NCBI GenBank assembly: GCA_020226215.1 | Contig: CM035234.1 | Span: forward strand, 47,991,275-48,055,274 | Direction of reading: 5' to 3' | Source of the DNA: Sindora glabra | Taxonomy: Eukaryota > Streptophyta > Magnoliopsida > Fabales > Fabaceae | Length of the DNA: 64,000 nt | Part shown: positions 23,768 through 35,529 of the stretch, piece after piece | Position numbering within the stretch: the first letter of the stretch is position 1 | Layout of the letters: each line of letters starts with the position of its first letter | The notes under the pieces: model-generated | What the model was told of the DNA's origin: nothing | Databases searched by the model: none | The model's input: only the letters and a program-made list of their open reading frames with translations | Program-made: the position numbers and the translations under genes

Positions 23768-24243
23768 TGTGAATCTATAATGGATCATTCCAAAATTCAA
23801 TAAAATTAAAACGAAGAGTGAAGGACAGTTATGCTATGTTTTGGAAAAAGAAAAAGAAGGATGGGTATGGTAAGTAATAGTGAACATGTTACAAGGGATG
23901 TAAATTGTTTAATGAGTGAATAACAAAGATATTGTAAGGAAAAATCCTTGATTAATAAAGATTAATGATACAAAGGGTGAATCATTTTAATAATTCATAA
24001 GTTCTTTCAAGAACTTATTGAGCTAAAAAAAAAGTTAACTAATATAATTGGACTTTAATTAGACTAACTTAGGCTTAAAACTGACACCCTAATCAACCCA
24101 AAAGGGATAACAAATAAAGTATTAAATGTCAAAAATGACATGATAAAATAATGTGATAAAATACAAAGAAAAATAAAGGCCCAACAAAATAAAATATAAA
24201 ATCAAATCTGTCAATCTATGAAGGTATTTGAATATAGTATTCA
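23768..24243 (-). repeat. 5' LTR of element B, cut by the CACTA element
   Basis: The plus strand begins TGTGAATC beside the primer site. The last 217 bp match the other LTR (17783-18000). The match stops at 24243, exactly where CACTACAACAAA begins. The missing LTR remainder (equivalent to 18001-18180) was not found on the far side of the CACTA element. Confidence 0.75.
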
Positions 24244-24262
24244 CACTACAACAAATTGACAC
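24244..24262 (-). repeat. CACTA terminal inverted repeat (one end)
   Basis: CACTACAACAAATTGACAC, the conserved terminus recognised by the element's transposase. It corresponds to the transcriptional 3' end, since the genes read leftward toward it. Confidence 0.85.
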
Positions 24263-24289
24263 TTGTGCCACAATTAAAATCTTGACACA

Positions 24290-24790
24290 AGTTCAAAATT
24301 TTTATGGCTATGTTATTTAGCTACGAAAATACTAGTTAGGAAGTCTCATGGCACAAATAAGCATGACAAGAAAATTGTCATGAGTAAATACACCCTATGG
24401 CATAAATAATTTTCGTTGCCATATGTATACCTGTGGTAAAAAGATTCATTTAGTCATGAGTATAATCGTGACAAAAAGAGATATTTGCCACAAATATGCT
24501 TAGGGCAAACAAATTTATATAGCCACAAATACAATCGTGGCAAGAAACATATAACTATGGCTAATGGATTCCTTTAGCTATAGGTATAGTCGTGGCAAGA
24601 AAGATATATCCATAACTAATGAATTCCTCTAGCCATGAGTACATTTGTAGCAAGAAAGATATACCCATGGCTATTAGATTCTTCTAGCCACAAGTACAGC
24701 ATAGCAAGAAAGATATACTCATGACTAGTAGATTCCTCTAACCATGAGTACAACTGTAGCAAGACATGTATATGTATGGCTAGTATCTCA
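24290..24790. repeat. Subterminal tandem repeats of CACTA element
   Basis: About seven degenerate copies of a unit near 60 bp: AGCCA(T/C)(A/G)AGTACA…GTGGCAAGAAAGATATA…CATGGCTA…GATTCCTCT. Such repeats bind the element-encoded DNA-binding protein (TNPA-type) in En/Spm. Many contain GTGGCA/TGCCAC-related words also found next to the terminus. Confidence 0.85.
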
Positions 24791-25249
24791 TCTAATCATG
24801 GCTTAAATCATAATTTATTTTCTCAAATATGAAAGTTAAGATTATTATAACTTGATAATGATGTACATACAAGTCCAAACGTAGGAAAATATTTGAATTT
24901 AGGTTGCAACCAAGAATGGATATTGTATTAAAATAAGTTCCAAAGGATCATCCATGTGAAGTGTATACAATGTATACTAAATAAAAAAATAACATCTGAT
25001 TCTAATGATAAATCCAAAATATTGTTAAAGCCAATTTGCCAATACATGTAACAACTAGCTAATAAAATAATGATAGCATGCTTTGTTTCATAATAACAAG
25101 AAATGTAGCAATTTCTCTATACCTTTACTTACAACATAAGTTATGCAACAATTTCTCATTATATTCATTTGTAAGCATGAGAAAGCAAAACTTAATAATT
25201 TGGCCAATAAAAACTTAAATGGAAAAGGAACACAATTTCTTTCTTTTTT

Positions 25250-28200
25250 GAACTCACCTAAAGTCAACTGAAGCTAGTATTTCTTGAAGTGATCCCATAA
25301 ATATCCAATATATCTATCAATTTCTCCTCCCACATCTTATTATTAGTTGTGACCTTAGCATCTATTTCATTTTTAATTGCTTCTGCTTCTTTCTTAGCAC
25401 ATTTTGCTTCTTTTCTAGCTCTTTTTGCATCTTTTCTTACTTGCTCTACATCTTTTTAGCTTCTTGTATTGTTTCATTAGTCATTTTCTTAATTTCCATA
25501 TTGTTTCATTAGTCATTTTCTTAATTTCCATAACCTCTTTAGCAAGATTGATACGTGAAGGCTTGACTCCAAAATAATCTATAATGCTTTTACCTTATCC
25601 ATAGGCACATAAATATCCATGAGTATCTTTGCTTAGTACATCTTGAAAATTTGTTCATTTGTCTCGTCATTAAGCCCTTCCTCTTTTTGCTTCTTTAATT
25701 TCTCAATCTCAAATTACATGTAAAATAAGAATCAATGGCAAATGTAATGGTTTAAACTTCTTTCCTTGTCAATTATTATGTTTCATGTAGATTATTAATA
25801 ACTAAAAAATGATATGCTTACTATTGCACTCATGTTGTTAGCAAATGTGACAGCATCTCTATCTTTCTTTAATTTTCACTTACGAGATTCAAGTAATAAA
25901 TTAACTCATGAGTAATCCTTTCCAGTTTTCTCTTTTTTGCAATTTTAATAATCAATAAGAACAAAAAATGATAATTAAGAAAAGTCCATTATAATTTATT
26001 TAAATTCACTTACCATGACTTATTTAAGACATGCATAACTTTAAGTATCATTATAGTGAGGCATCTTTTGATGAGACCTGCTCATTTTAGCTTTCTCACT
26101 CTTTGCCTATCAAAAAATTGTACATATTAGCAAACATGTTTAAGCATCTTTCTAAGTTGATGCTATTTTATACACTATAATGTATAATTAATAATAAGAA
26201 ACAATTCACTAATAGATAGTGAGAAATTATTGACATGCATAAAGCATTATAGTTATATTGTCATTGATAACGTGCATGTCCATCTTTTACAGAAAAAAGG
26301 TTGGGTATCATATCAAAAAGAATAAAAATTTTGTTAAAACCAACATCCATATAGCATTTTGTGTATAATGCAAATTTATTAATCAGACTAAATAAAGAAT
26401 ATAGCAAGAATGCTACAATAGAAACCTTTAAATCTTAATAGCATATTAAATAGGAAAAATTAGTATCTTTAATTTAAAACTAATAAAAAAATTAGTCATA
26501 GTGTTGCTTTTTTTGTTTACATCTCTATAAACATGTTAAAAAGAAGGAAAAATTAACAAACATAACAAACCATAAGATAATTAAGCACATTTCATTTTAG
26601 GTTTATTAACATATTATATTTGAACTTGTGGATCACTTCAATATTCAACCAAGTATCTCTAATCTACGTTACACATACTTGGAGGCATATTGTTTAAATG
26701 TACCTCCTTTGTTTTTAGTTTGGGATCTTTGAAGTATTTTTGCTTCATCTTATGTCTACTATTCCTAATTAGAGCTCTTGCATGTTTAAGGATAGTTTCT
26801 TTCTTTAGATTTTGGTTATCAAATGAGAATTTCTCCTTAAATTTCACTAAAATAATAATGATAGAAATCTTTCACTTATTTGAAAGAAGAGATAAGAAAG
26901 ATAAATTGTGCAAAAATAACTAAATGAAAATATCCTTACCAAGACAACTCCATAAATGTTCTAGTGTTTTAGGCTTAATATCTTCCTAACCTTTAACTTG
27001 TACTGGTAAGACTACATGATTTCTAACTTGTTGCCCTAAGAAAAAGGAAAATGTTAGGGCATTGTCACCAATGGGATTACCGTTATCATTAACTTAACTT
27101 CTATCTTTTGGCCAGTAGGTAATACAATTAGCTTTCTATAGTATAAAGGGCCTTTTGTTTTCTTTACAATATCTAAAGGACATTTAAGCTTAAGTTTTGC
27201 TTGTTAAAACTAAATCTAGATTTTTACACACAATAAATTTCATTACAATTATTTGAAAGAGAAAAACAATTATTATTGGTGAAAATCCAATTCAATTTTT
27301 TTACTAATATATAAGGAAAAGAAAGAGAAAGGCTATACTAGGAATATTTGGTTCTCCATCTATATGTGTAAGCATTCTATGTCCAAAGAATTCATCATCA
27401 TTGTTGTTAGAAGATATGTCTTCTAATATAGCTTTCTTTCCAACTGGACTTTTTTCCTTATGATGTGTCTCTAAATTATCTCTTGTTTTATTCACTGTTT
27501 CATGATGTCAAGCAAATGAGAAAAAGGAAGAAATAAGGTGAAACAAATAGTAGCAAATGTAATGAAAAATTCAGCTATTATTCTATTAAAAAGTGAAAGC
27601 TCAATAGCATTGGTACCTAGATTCATTCCACCATATTATCATCACTTCCTAATTCTAAAATGTCAACATCATCTAAGGAAGTAAATAATCACATATTAGC
27701 CAGCAAAAAACATAATATGAAATATAAATTTTATTTATCTTAATCAAGTTTAACATGTTCATCCTTATTGCATTGTTATTGGTCACTTTCTAATGCTAGC
27801 ATATCTATATCATATAGGGTGAATAAGTTAATCAAATCTTAATTTGATAATAGAAAAACAAAACTAACCAAATTATAAATGATTTTTACCTTTATTGAGT
27901 TCATTATATTCATATTTTTCATTGATTTGGGATTGATTACTCATAGCTACAAAATATAACAAGGGATTAAATTTACAAATGTGAATTTTCAAGTGCAAGA
28001 TTAGAGAGATAAACAAATGTACCTTGTTCTATAGTTTTGAAGGCCATGGAAAGTGTCTTCAATGCTTTCTCTCTTACCAATGATTGTTGTTCCTTTTATT
28101 CATGGTAAAAAATTTAGCAATTGACATTGGTGGAATAAGTAGGCTTTGTTGATGCCTCTCTTTCTTGACAATATGGTTAAGTTGAACATCCATTATTGGA

Positions 28201-28663
28201 ATAAGATATCTTATTTTACATTAGTGAAACAAGATATTTAATGTAAAACTAATATATAGAGTTCTAATATCATCAAAAGTTAGAAACACAAAAAACTAGA
28301 AATTAGAAGAACAAGCGAATAAAATTTTAAAACTAGAAACATAAAAAATTAACAGGAGGGAACCACTATGGAGTGTTGGTTTTGATCACAATCCAACATA
28401 CATAAATAGAGATAAAAATATGATTCCATCCATTTTTGTATGGCCATTTGCATGCACATTTTCAAAAAGATGTATTAGTATTTCTTAATTACCTTTTTGG
28501 AACATGTAGAATCATCTTGTTTCTCATTGGCATCACCTGGAGTATAGAAATCATCTTCATCACCATCACTGGAAGTAGGAACATAGTCTTCATCTTTTTC
28601 CATAGTAGTCATATGTTTGGTTTTCCTTTTGTTTTCTTGTTTACTTTCCACCAAACTTTTCAA
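25250..28663 (-). pseudogene. CACTA ORF2 relic (Transposase_24-type)
   Basis: Minus-strand pieces run from an acidic N-terminal region (EDYVPTSSDGDEDDFYTPGD, about 28500-28600) and a second acidic piece (DISSNNNDDEFFGHRM, about 27370-27420). A core piece at 26600-26847 reads HARALIRNSRHKMKQKYFKD, then MPPSMCNVD and YLVEYWSDPQ, matching the LxxxWRxxRxxLKxxYF…VxxxxWxxLVxYWxSPE pattern of plant Ptta/En/Spm ORF2. AKSEKAKMSRSHQKMPHY at about 26050-26100 matches the SExNKxNRSKQKMxHxxGSKSF block. A Lys/Glu/Ala-rich coiled-coil-like tail (RKEAKCAKKEAEAIKNEID) lies at about 25350-25440. The partner gene TNP2 is just upstream on the same strand. Stops and probable introns break the frame. Confidence 0.7.
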
Positions 28664-29379
28664 AGAATTAGCAATGTGTTGTATACCTAGGGTTCTAATT
28701 TTTTCTTGTTAATATGAATCCTTTTAATCCTTTGTGGTTTATTTTTATTTGGTTGGATACTTTGGGGCTTTCCATCTGATTTTAGTCTAATGCTTAACAT
28801 TTTTGAACAAGGTTAAACACTGAAATATGAAAAAAAAATTATAGTAGACATTTATTAAGAAAACATATATAAGAAAAACAATATTAGATGATATGGCCAA
28901 TAATAATTTATTTGTAACTAATATTTGATAAAGCATTTATACATGCAAAGCAATACTAAAAAAATTATCACTAAAATTAGTTTCTTTTCTATCTTTATCA
29001 CTAAAATAAATAAATATTTTTTAAAAATACAAAAAATGAGATCATGCAAGATCATCAAGATCATTATCATTGGCATTCTTCTTATCATTATCAATGTTAC
29101 TATTAACATAATCACTTTTTTCTTCACTTTCATACCTATCAAACTCTTTAAGTTGATTTAGCTCATTTACATCATGATTATATCATCTCTTCCATGGTTG
29201 AGTGTATTATGAATCTTATCAGCATCTATAGTCGATAAAAGCTCATTAGCTGAGGATATTAAATAATTTTGTTGTAGCATAATGCTATCTTTTTGAAGAT
29301 CTTCTTTTTTTGGAATGCTATAGTGATGTCATGGATGCATCTTAATAATAACAAGCCAATTTGAATTGGATACATCTCT

Positions 29380-32230
29380 CATATAGAACACTTGTTAAGC
29401 TTGAGATTAGAACAAAAGGCTCATTAGTAGGTAACTTGAATTTACTATTAACACTAATAAAATCTTATTTGTCAATCATCACACCTTTGCCAATAATATG
29501 AACATCCCACTAATCACAACAAAATAAGATCACACATTTTCCTTTCAAATATTGTAGTGAAATTATGCTAACAAGAATTCCAAAGTAGTTAACATTGTTG
29601 AACTTAACAATTCCTTTAACTATAACTCCACTATTTTGCTTTTTCCTTTTCCTTTCAAGATCCTTTGTATGAAATCTAAAACTACTAGCAATACATGCCT
29701 TAAAAACTTGAACACCTTTGAAAGGCCTTCAACCCAATATCCTCAAGTCATTTGCCACATGCTTATTATCTTTTTTTGATAAACTTGTAACCTTGTAAGA
29801 AAAAAATCATTTTGATATTTTAAGACATTTATGTTATTAATTAAAAAAAAGATACTTAAAATGAAGATATTAATAATACTATTGACATATCTTATCACTA
29901 AACCATTCTAAAAATTCTTTATCACACATGGTTTCCTTATATTCATTACAAAGAAAAAATCACATCATAAATATATCATTATTTTTAAATATTATAATTC
30001 AAAATAGAGAATGCCATACATTAAATAAAGTTTAAGCTCGTCATAATTTCTCAATACATAGTCTTGAGCTTGTAATTACTCTTTATCTATAAGATTTTAG
30101 ATTTAGGCTTCCCTAAAGGAGTACCATAAGGAGCAAATATTGATAGACCTTCATAGTTATCAATTTCCCTATCTGCATTCCTCTTTAACTAGTTAAATTT
30201 GGTCTTAATCTAATAAAAGCATTTCAAACAAAATAACATGTATTCCTTAACAATATATGCTTTTATAATAAAACCTTCTGGTTTACTTTTGTTCTGCACA
30301 TAACATTTAAATTTACATAAAAGCCTTCCTGATTGACACAAAATTTTATAAATACAAGTGTGAATAAAGTAAACTAAACTAAAATATAATATTAAAAAAA
30401 GATAACTTTCTATTGAATACATCCAAAGATATTGGACCGATCCACTAATTTTCACCTCATTAGCAAAGTAAACACACAAGTGCACCATAATATCAAAAAA
30501 AGATGGCAAGAAAACTTTTTTCATTTCACACAAAGTGTAGCAATTTTAAGCTTAATATTGTCTAAATCATCCAATTTTAGTGATTTAAAACATAATTCTT
30601 TAGAAAATAAACCTAATTTAGCAATCACATCATAGACTTTGGGATATGACACTCCATGGATTGTAAGTGGCAATAATTGCTCCAAAAGCACATGGCAATC
30701 ATGTATTTTCGATCCCTATATCTTAAGTTTCTCCAAGTTTATGCATTTTGACAAGTTAGACAAATTCCCATCGAGAACCCTTACTTCCTTTAAAAACTTG
30801 CACACCCTTTCTTTTTTAGTCTTGGACAATGTGTAAAGTGCTAGTTAAATGTGCCATTTTCCATCTACTAATTTAGGAGCAAGATGCTTCATAATTTTAA
30901 CACATTTTAAACCATACCTAGCCTTTATGCTATCCTTTGCTTTTCCCTAGATGTCTAATAAAGTGTCAGAATATTATTGCACACATTTTTTTCAATGTAT
31001 ATAACATCAAGGTTATGACGAAGCAACAACATACTCCAATATGAAATTTCAAAAAAATACTTTTCTTTTTTCAATTATCTTTTCTCTTTAGTAGTTCTAT
31101 ATTTTTTTTCAAAATTCATGCCTTCTAGATCATTCACTTGACCTAAAACTTCAACACCAGATAATTACTTAGGAGCACCCTTTCTTTTCACTTTTCTATT
31201 AAAAGATTTTGTATATCACTATTTATGATCAGTAGGTAAGAAATGATGATGATCCATATAACAACATTTCCTACAATTGGGCAAAAAGATTGAACTAGTT
31301 TCATTGTAACAACAAGAACATGCTTTATAATTGTTGGTAGACAATCCAAATAGATTAACATATGCTAGAAAATCACCAATAGTCCATATAATAGCAACAT
31401 GTATTTGGAAATGATCATTTAATGAGGCATCATAAGTCTTAACCCTAAATTCCTATAATTGCTTTAACTCTTTTATAAAAGGTCATAAGTACACATCGAT
31501 GTTATTACCTAGCGAACTCTTCCTAAAAATCAACAAAGACGATATAGTATAAGTTTGCTTCATACACATCCATGGTGGGAGATCATACATAAGAAGTACT
31601 ACTAGCCATATGCTATAGTCACTTTGAAGGCCATTGAATGGGTTAAAGCCAATACTTGCTAAGCCTAACCTTACATTTCTAAAATTCAAAGCAAATAAAG
31701 GATGTAACTTATCAAAAGATTTCCATGCCTTCAAGTTAGCTAGATGTCTAAGAATTCCATCATTAACTCGCTTATCAAAAAGCCATCTCTTGTCACTTGC
31801 TATTTTTAATGATATAAACATCCTTTGCAATCTTGATGCTATAGGAAAATAACGTAGCACTTTTTATGAATCTTTATTACGTATTTAATGACATACTCTA
31901 CACTCTTCAAGGTTAGCATTCTCTTTCCAGAATAACATGCAATCATTCTTACATGCCTTTATTTTCTCATAATCAAAACCTAAATCAGTAATAATTTTTT
32001 GTGCTTCATAATATGTTGACGGCACAGTTGCACCCTTAGGTAAAACATTCTTGAACATCTTAAGCATACTAGTGAAAGCTTTGTTAGTCATCCCATCAAT
32101 ACACTTAATTTGGAACAATTTTAGAATAAATGAAAATTTTAAGAATTCATCACATCTAGGATATAGACTCTCTTGAGCATCTCACATTAAAATGTCATAC
32201 TTCATTGATTCCTTGCTATGCTTAGACTCT
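29380..32230 (-). pseudogene. TNP2-type CACTA transposase relic
   Basis: The minus strand reads in normal family order. First is an N-terminal segment with LFQIKCIDGMTNKAFTSML and CKNDCMLFWKENANLEECRV (31885-32118). The Transposase_21 region follows with VLRYFPIASRLQRMF, RNVRLGLASIGFNPF, DLPPWMCMKQ and GNNIDVYL (31483-31860). The central part contains RHNLDVIYIEKNVCN and SKIHDCHVLLEQLLPL. The DUF4218-like part has FLPSFFDIMVHL and VQYLWMYSIE (30420-30540). The DUF4216-like C-terminus has NSGVIVKGIVKFNNVNYFG and LFCCDWWDV (about 29500-29640). TNP2 is the endonuclease/transposase that cuts the CACTA ends. The N-terminal transposase-associated domain is absent. Stops separate the pieces, although two segments remain open for over 100 codons. 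Confidence 0.88.
30329..30406 (-). other. Probable 78-nt intron in TNP2 relic
   Basis: Between MYSIE and LCKFKCYVQNKSKPEG the family protein has no equivalent of 26 extra hydrophobic residues. Minus-strand GTTATC (30406) and TCAATCAG (ending 30329) give GT-AG borders, and removal restores the family spacing. The intron is 78 nt (a multiple of three) and has no stop in frame, so the ORF runs through it. Confidence 0.6.
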
Positions 32231-32260
32231 ACTTGAATTATCTTATATAATCACTTCGCT

Positions 32261-33815
32261 AAAAGGGTTATTATGTAAAGTAATTTTTAGTACAAGACAT
32301 AAGGCATTATAGTTAAGAATACATCAGTTTAAAAAGTCCATTTGCCCAAGGAGGATGAGATTTCGAGAACTAGAGTATTTTCATATTAGCTTTAGAAGAA
32401 GAATACTTACTTGCATGACATATTCTTTACCTAAAGGGTAGAATATAATGATGCACTTAGACTCTCTAATAATTATTATTAGTATATGAAAAATTGTTAT
32501 CATAAAGTTTAAATTGTCCATAATTACTACTACATTTTGTCTTGAATAGTGACTTTTCACTATGAATATTATTTTTTTATTAGAAGTTGTGGTTGACACT
32601 GATCAATATTTCTTATATTTTAATTGCATTCCATTATAGCTAAGGGTTTTCAAATTTGAAATATTCACAAGTCTTGACCATTATCAAGGAGTGATTGAGG
32701 CACATAAGTCTTGTACAAACCAATTAAAGTATATTACTATATTATTTTGGGCATTTATTAATTGAATAATTTATTTTTACAAGAAATATATTAATGGGGA
32801 TTTGAGTAAAGTTATATTGATTTTTAAAATTTATCCCCTAATTGATCTTTATTTAGTAATGGCATGAATTTCCAAAATAAATGACTTTTTTTTAAACCAC
32901 TTTATATATTATACATTAAATAGCATTAACTATGATTGACTATGCTCGTAATTACTTGTTTAAGTCTATTAAAATGCAATGAATTTATGATTTTAGGATC
33001 CATCAAGAATCAAATTAATACAAATTTAATTTTATAATGATCAAAATAGGTTTTTTAGTCATCCCACTTGTTTTATATTTAGAATAAAAAAATACTAATA
33101 TAGTTATTTTAATTTAGTTAATTTGGTTGTCAAACCCATCCAATTTCATGATGGAATTTGAAAAAAATAAAATTCTTCAACAATTTTAAGTACTGTTATG
33201 ATTGTATTTGCAATTGTATTATTTAACTTCGATACATCATATATACACATTTTATTATTTGTGAAAGATTTTCAATAAAATGATTGTAATATAACTGTTA
33301 AAATAATAAGATAGAGAGAAGTTGTTTTAAGTAATTTTATTTTTTAAAAATATTATATTGATGATTTTTAGAGTATTAAATTTATCCAATTTCATGACCA
33401 AATTTGTATGGAGAAAATACTTAGGATAATTGAAATTTCAATATGTTTCTGTCATTAACAAATTTTGAAATTAATGATTTTATAAAAATAAAGATGTATA
33501 TAAAATAAATAAGTTTAAATAAAAAATTTTGGTATTAATAATTCTTTTGATGAAATTGGATTTTTAATGGATTTTTATCAACTCAATTGGCTAGAAAATA
33601 ATCCATTTTAATTTCAAAGACCTAATATCATCGAACATTTGATGATTAATAATAAATGCACAGAGCACAGATGGATTTACACACACATTAAAGGAAGCAA
33701 AGAAATTGGTAGCATTATCCGATTTCACTTATGGCGGGGAATGACAAATCAATATGTCCATTAATACAGTTCCTCTAGTTGGATTTACAAGCTGTGTAGT
33801 ATGACTTCTAGCTTA
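32261..33815. other. AT-rich stretch, nothing recognised
   Basis: Follows the truncated end of the CACTA relic. No terminus, TIR or gene could be supported. The minus-strand ORF at 32381-32599 is low-complexity and unconvincing. The missing CACTA 5' end and the missing rest of element B's LTR should lie here but are not recognisable. Confidence 0.5.
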
Positions 33816-33931
33816 GACTCGTAACTTAATTGAACATAATACTTGCAAATTATGAACCCAATTGGAAATCTGCGACTCGTAACTTAATTGAACATAGTAC
33901 TTGTAACGTATGAACCCAATCAGAAATCTGT
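33816..33931. repeat. 58-bp tandem duplication
   Basis: Two direct copies, 33816-33873 and 33874-33931, start with GACTCGTAACTTAATTGAAC. They differ at only a few positions, so the duplication is fairly young compared with its surroundings. Confidence 0.93.
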
Positions 33932-34039
33932 CAGAATGAATAAAATTCGAAGAAAACCTGACTATCTAAGGATTTCATTTCCTAATGGAATAAAAACAAA
34001 CACAAGAAGAGAAACCATTTTGCCTAGAATACGAAGATA

Positions 34040-34700
34040 CTAACCAGTACACCGTACACGGTTTCCATAAATCAACATAAAAGCGTACGACGAATCGACT
34101 TTTTCCAAGCGTCAGCTTCAGGCAAATCGCCAGTGAGAGCAAGAGAGCTATCATCCTTCCGATGCGAAATTAAGGAAGGATACTGTTAGTTCCTAGAGAA
34201 ATTTGAAGATGTGAAGCGAGAGCCGAAAGAGGAGGTAGGTCGTATCTAGCGTCGAGGTTGAAATCGACGGGGGCATCTCCAATGCTTGAGCTTGAGTTTC
34301 CGGTGTTTTACAAGAAAATACGAGAATGAAATCCAAATTAGTTGCAAAAGTGAATAGATGGAAACCAAGAATAAACATTGCTCCCAATATTAACTATTAC
34401 ATCCCCAAATTTTATAATTAATACTATCAATTTTGTATTTTTATATTTATTATAATTATATTTGTTATTGTTATTGGTAACGACAATTATACTCCCATCT
34501 GTGCAGATAATGATCACGATCGGCAACATAATACCACAAACTAAGAAAGCAACGATGGATGTCTTTGTTAATTTGCGGATCAAGCTTTAAGTGGCTTCGA
34601 ATCGAGTGCTGGTCTGCTTTCTGGAAGCATTTCGCTGAGTTTGGTATCGGCATCTGGGTTTTGATCATGACGATCATCCGACGAAAGAAACTTCATTGAA
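34040..34700 (-). pseudogene. Unrecognised gene-like remnant
   Basis: Base composition changes to a more coding-like, GC-richer texture from about 34.03 to 34.9 kb. On the minus strand one piece reads IRKLTKTSIVAFLVCGIML then PIVIIICTDG (34490-34585), a candidate single membrane segment after a basic stretch. Another piece reads GNSSSSIGDAPVDFNLDARY then DLPPLSALASHLQ (34200-34300), and a third reads HRKDDSSLALTGDLPEADAW (34100-34170). They lie in different frames with stops between. An AT-rich, intron-like stretch (34390-34480) separates the first two. I do not recognise the family. It could be a short fragment of a membrane-anchored protein gene; this is inference from composition. Confidence 0.3.
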
Positions 34701-35179
34701 TTACAAATTTGTGAAACGATTCTAATATAATTTTCCACATTTTCATGCAGGAACGACTAAGATATTCTTGGTTTTCCTCTGCAATCAGAAAATTCATGGA
34801 GCTTATCTTGCTCGATCTGTATCGGAAAACTTCTGACGAATCTGAGTGACGTTTGTGGGAGACAATAACGCACGACTCAATGATCCCATAAGTTTGCTCT
34901 TATGACTTTTCTCAACCATATAATCCCCAAGGGTAGTAAAATCTTAAAACATCACAAATTCGTACTCTCCCTCAAAGATACCATCATTAACTCCTACTTG
35001 TATACTTTTCATATTCCATCATTGATGCATTGTATATGCTTTCCTGCTTAATCTTGCTTCCAACTTCTGTTGGATTTGTAATTCACAAAGCTATCTACTA
35101 GAAGTATTTTATCCAAATAGCACCAAAGATGTTTGATAAAACATTTGCATAAAATATGTTGATCATATGCTTAGCCGAT

Positions 35180-35520
35180 TGATCGATGAGACATGGCTAA
35201 GTACGGCCGCTAACTTGGATTTTGATGTCGTACAATTTTATGTAAGAGATTGCTCGGAAGCAATTGGTTTGGAATGGCCCTTATCTTGAACCTATTTATT
35301 TATCTAATAAGAAAATGACGTGGATCTATGCTGACATATATCTTATCACTTAGAATGGGTAAGTAGTCGCTGACAAATTAAAGTCTCAAGTCGTTTGTGA
35401 ATTAGCAACACAAGCAAATTTGAGGAATTCTTTAGTTTGTTTTCATTGGAAGGATCTCGAAGGCCTAGGAGTACACTCTGTCCAAAACAAGCATGTGCCT
35501 TTCACACCATAGTGAACAAA
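35180..35520 (+). pseudogene. Unrecognised coding-like remnant
   Basis: The plus strand reads LVWNGPYLEPIYLSNKKMTW then IYADIYLIT, stop, NG, stop, VVADKLKSQVVCELATQANL then RNSLVCFHWKDLEGLGVHSV, ending at a TAG near 35513. The density of plausible residues with only two internal stops (TAG, TAA) suggests a dead coding exon instead of chance. A second frame just upstream reads RLIDETWLSTAANLDFDVVQ. I cannot assign a family. No intact start, membrane segment or repeat was seen. Confidence 0.3.
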
Positions 35521-35529
35521 TGACCAAGA

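Larger units (their letters stand above)
17630..24243 (-). mobile_element. Ty3/gypsy retrotransposon B (minus strand), decayed
   Basis: Reading on the minus strand: LTR remnant (23768-24243), primer site (23751-23762), long leader (about 21.6-23.75 kb), gag, protease with charged spacer, RNase H/integrase N-terminus, RT (partly doubled), integrase C-terminal tail, and an LTR remnant (about 17630-18180). The two LTR remnants share about 217 bp of clear similarity (17783-18000 and 24027-24243). The order protease, RNase H/IN, RT, RT, IN-C is abnormal; the usual order is protease, RT, RNase H, IN. Every domain carries stops. The left LTR edge could not be fixed, because it abuts the end of element A. 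Confidence 0.75.
24244..32260 (-). mobile_element. CACTA (En/Spm) DNA transposon, 5'-truncated
   Basis: Starts with the family terminus CACTACAACAAATTGACAC at 24244 and subterminal repeats (24290-24790). It carries relics of both usual genes on the minus strand: an ORF2 with a Transposase_24-type region and a TNP2 transposase. The opposite terminus (plus-strand TTTGTTGTAGTG) and its subterminal repeats were not found, and the N-terminal transposase-associated domain of TNP2 is missing. The element therefore seems truncated near 32.26 kb. It sits inside the LTR of element B. The right limit is approximate. Confidence 0.85.

Noticed and set aside
29260..29285. TTTTGTTGTAG at 29.27 kb as the missing CACTA end
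   Set aside because: It continues CAT instead of TG, lies inside the transposase relic and has no subterminal repeats beside it.
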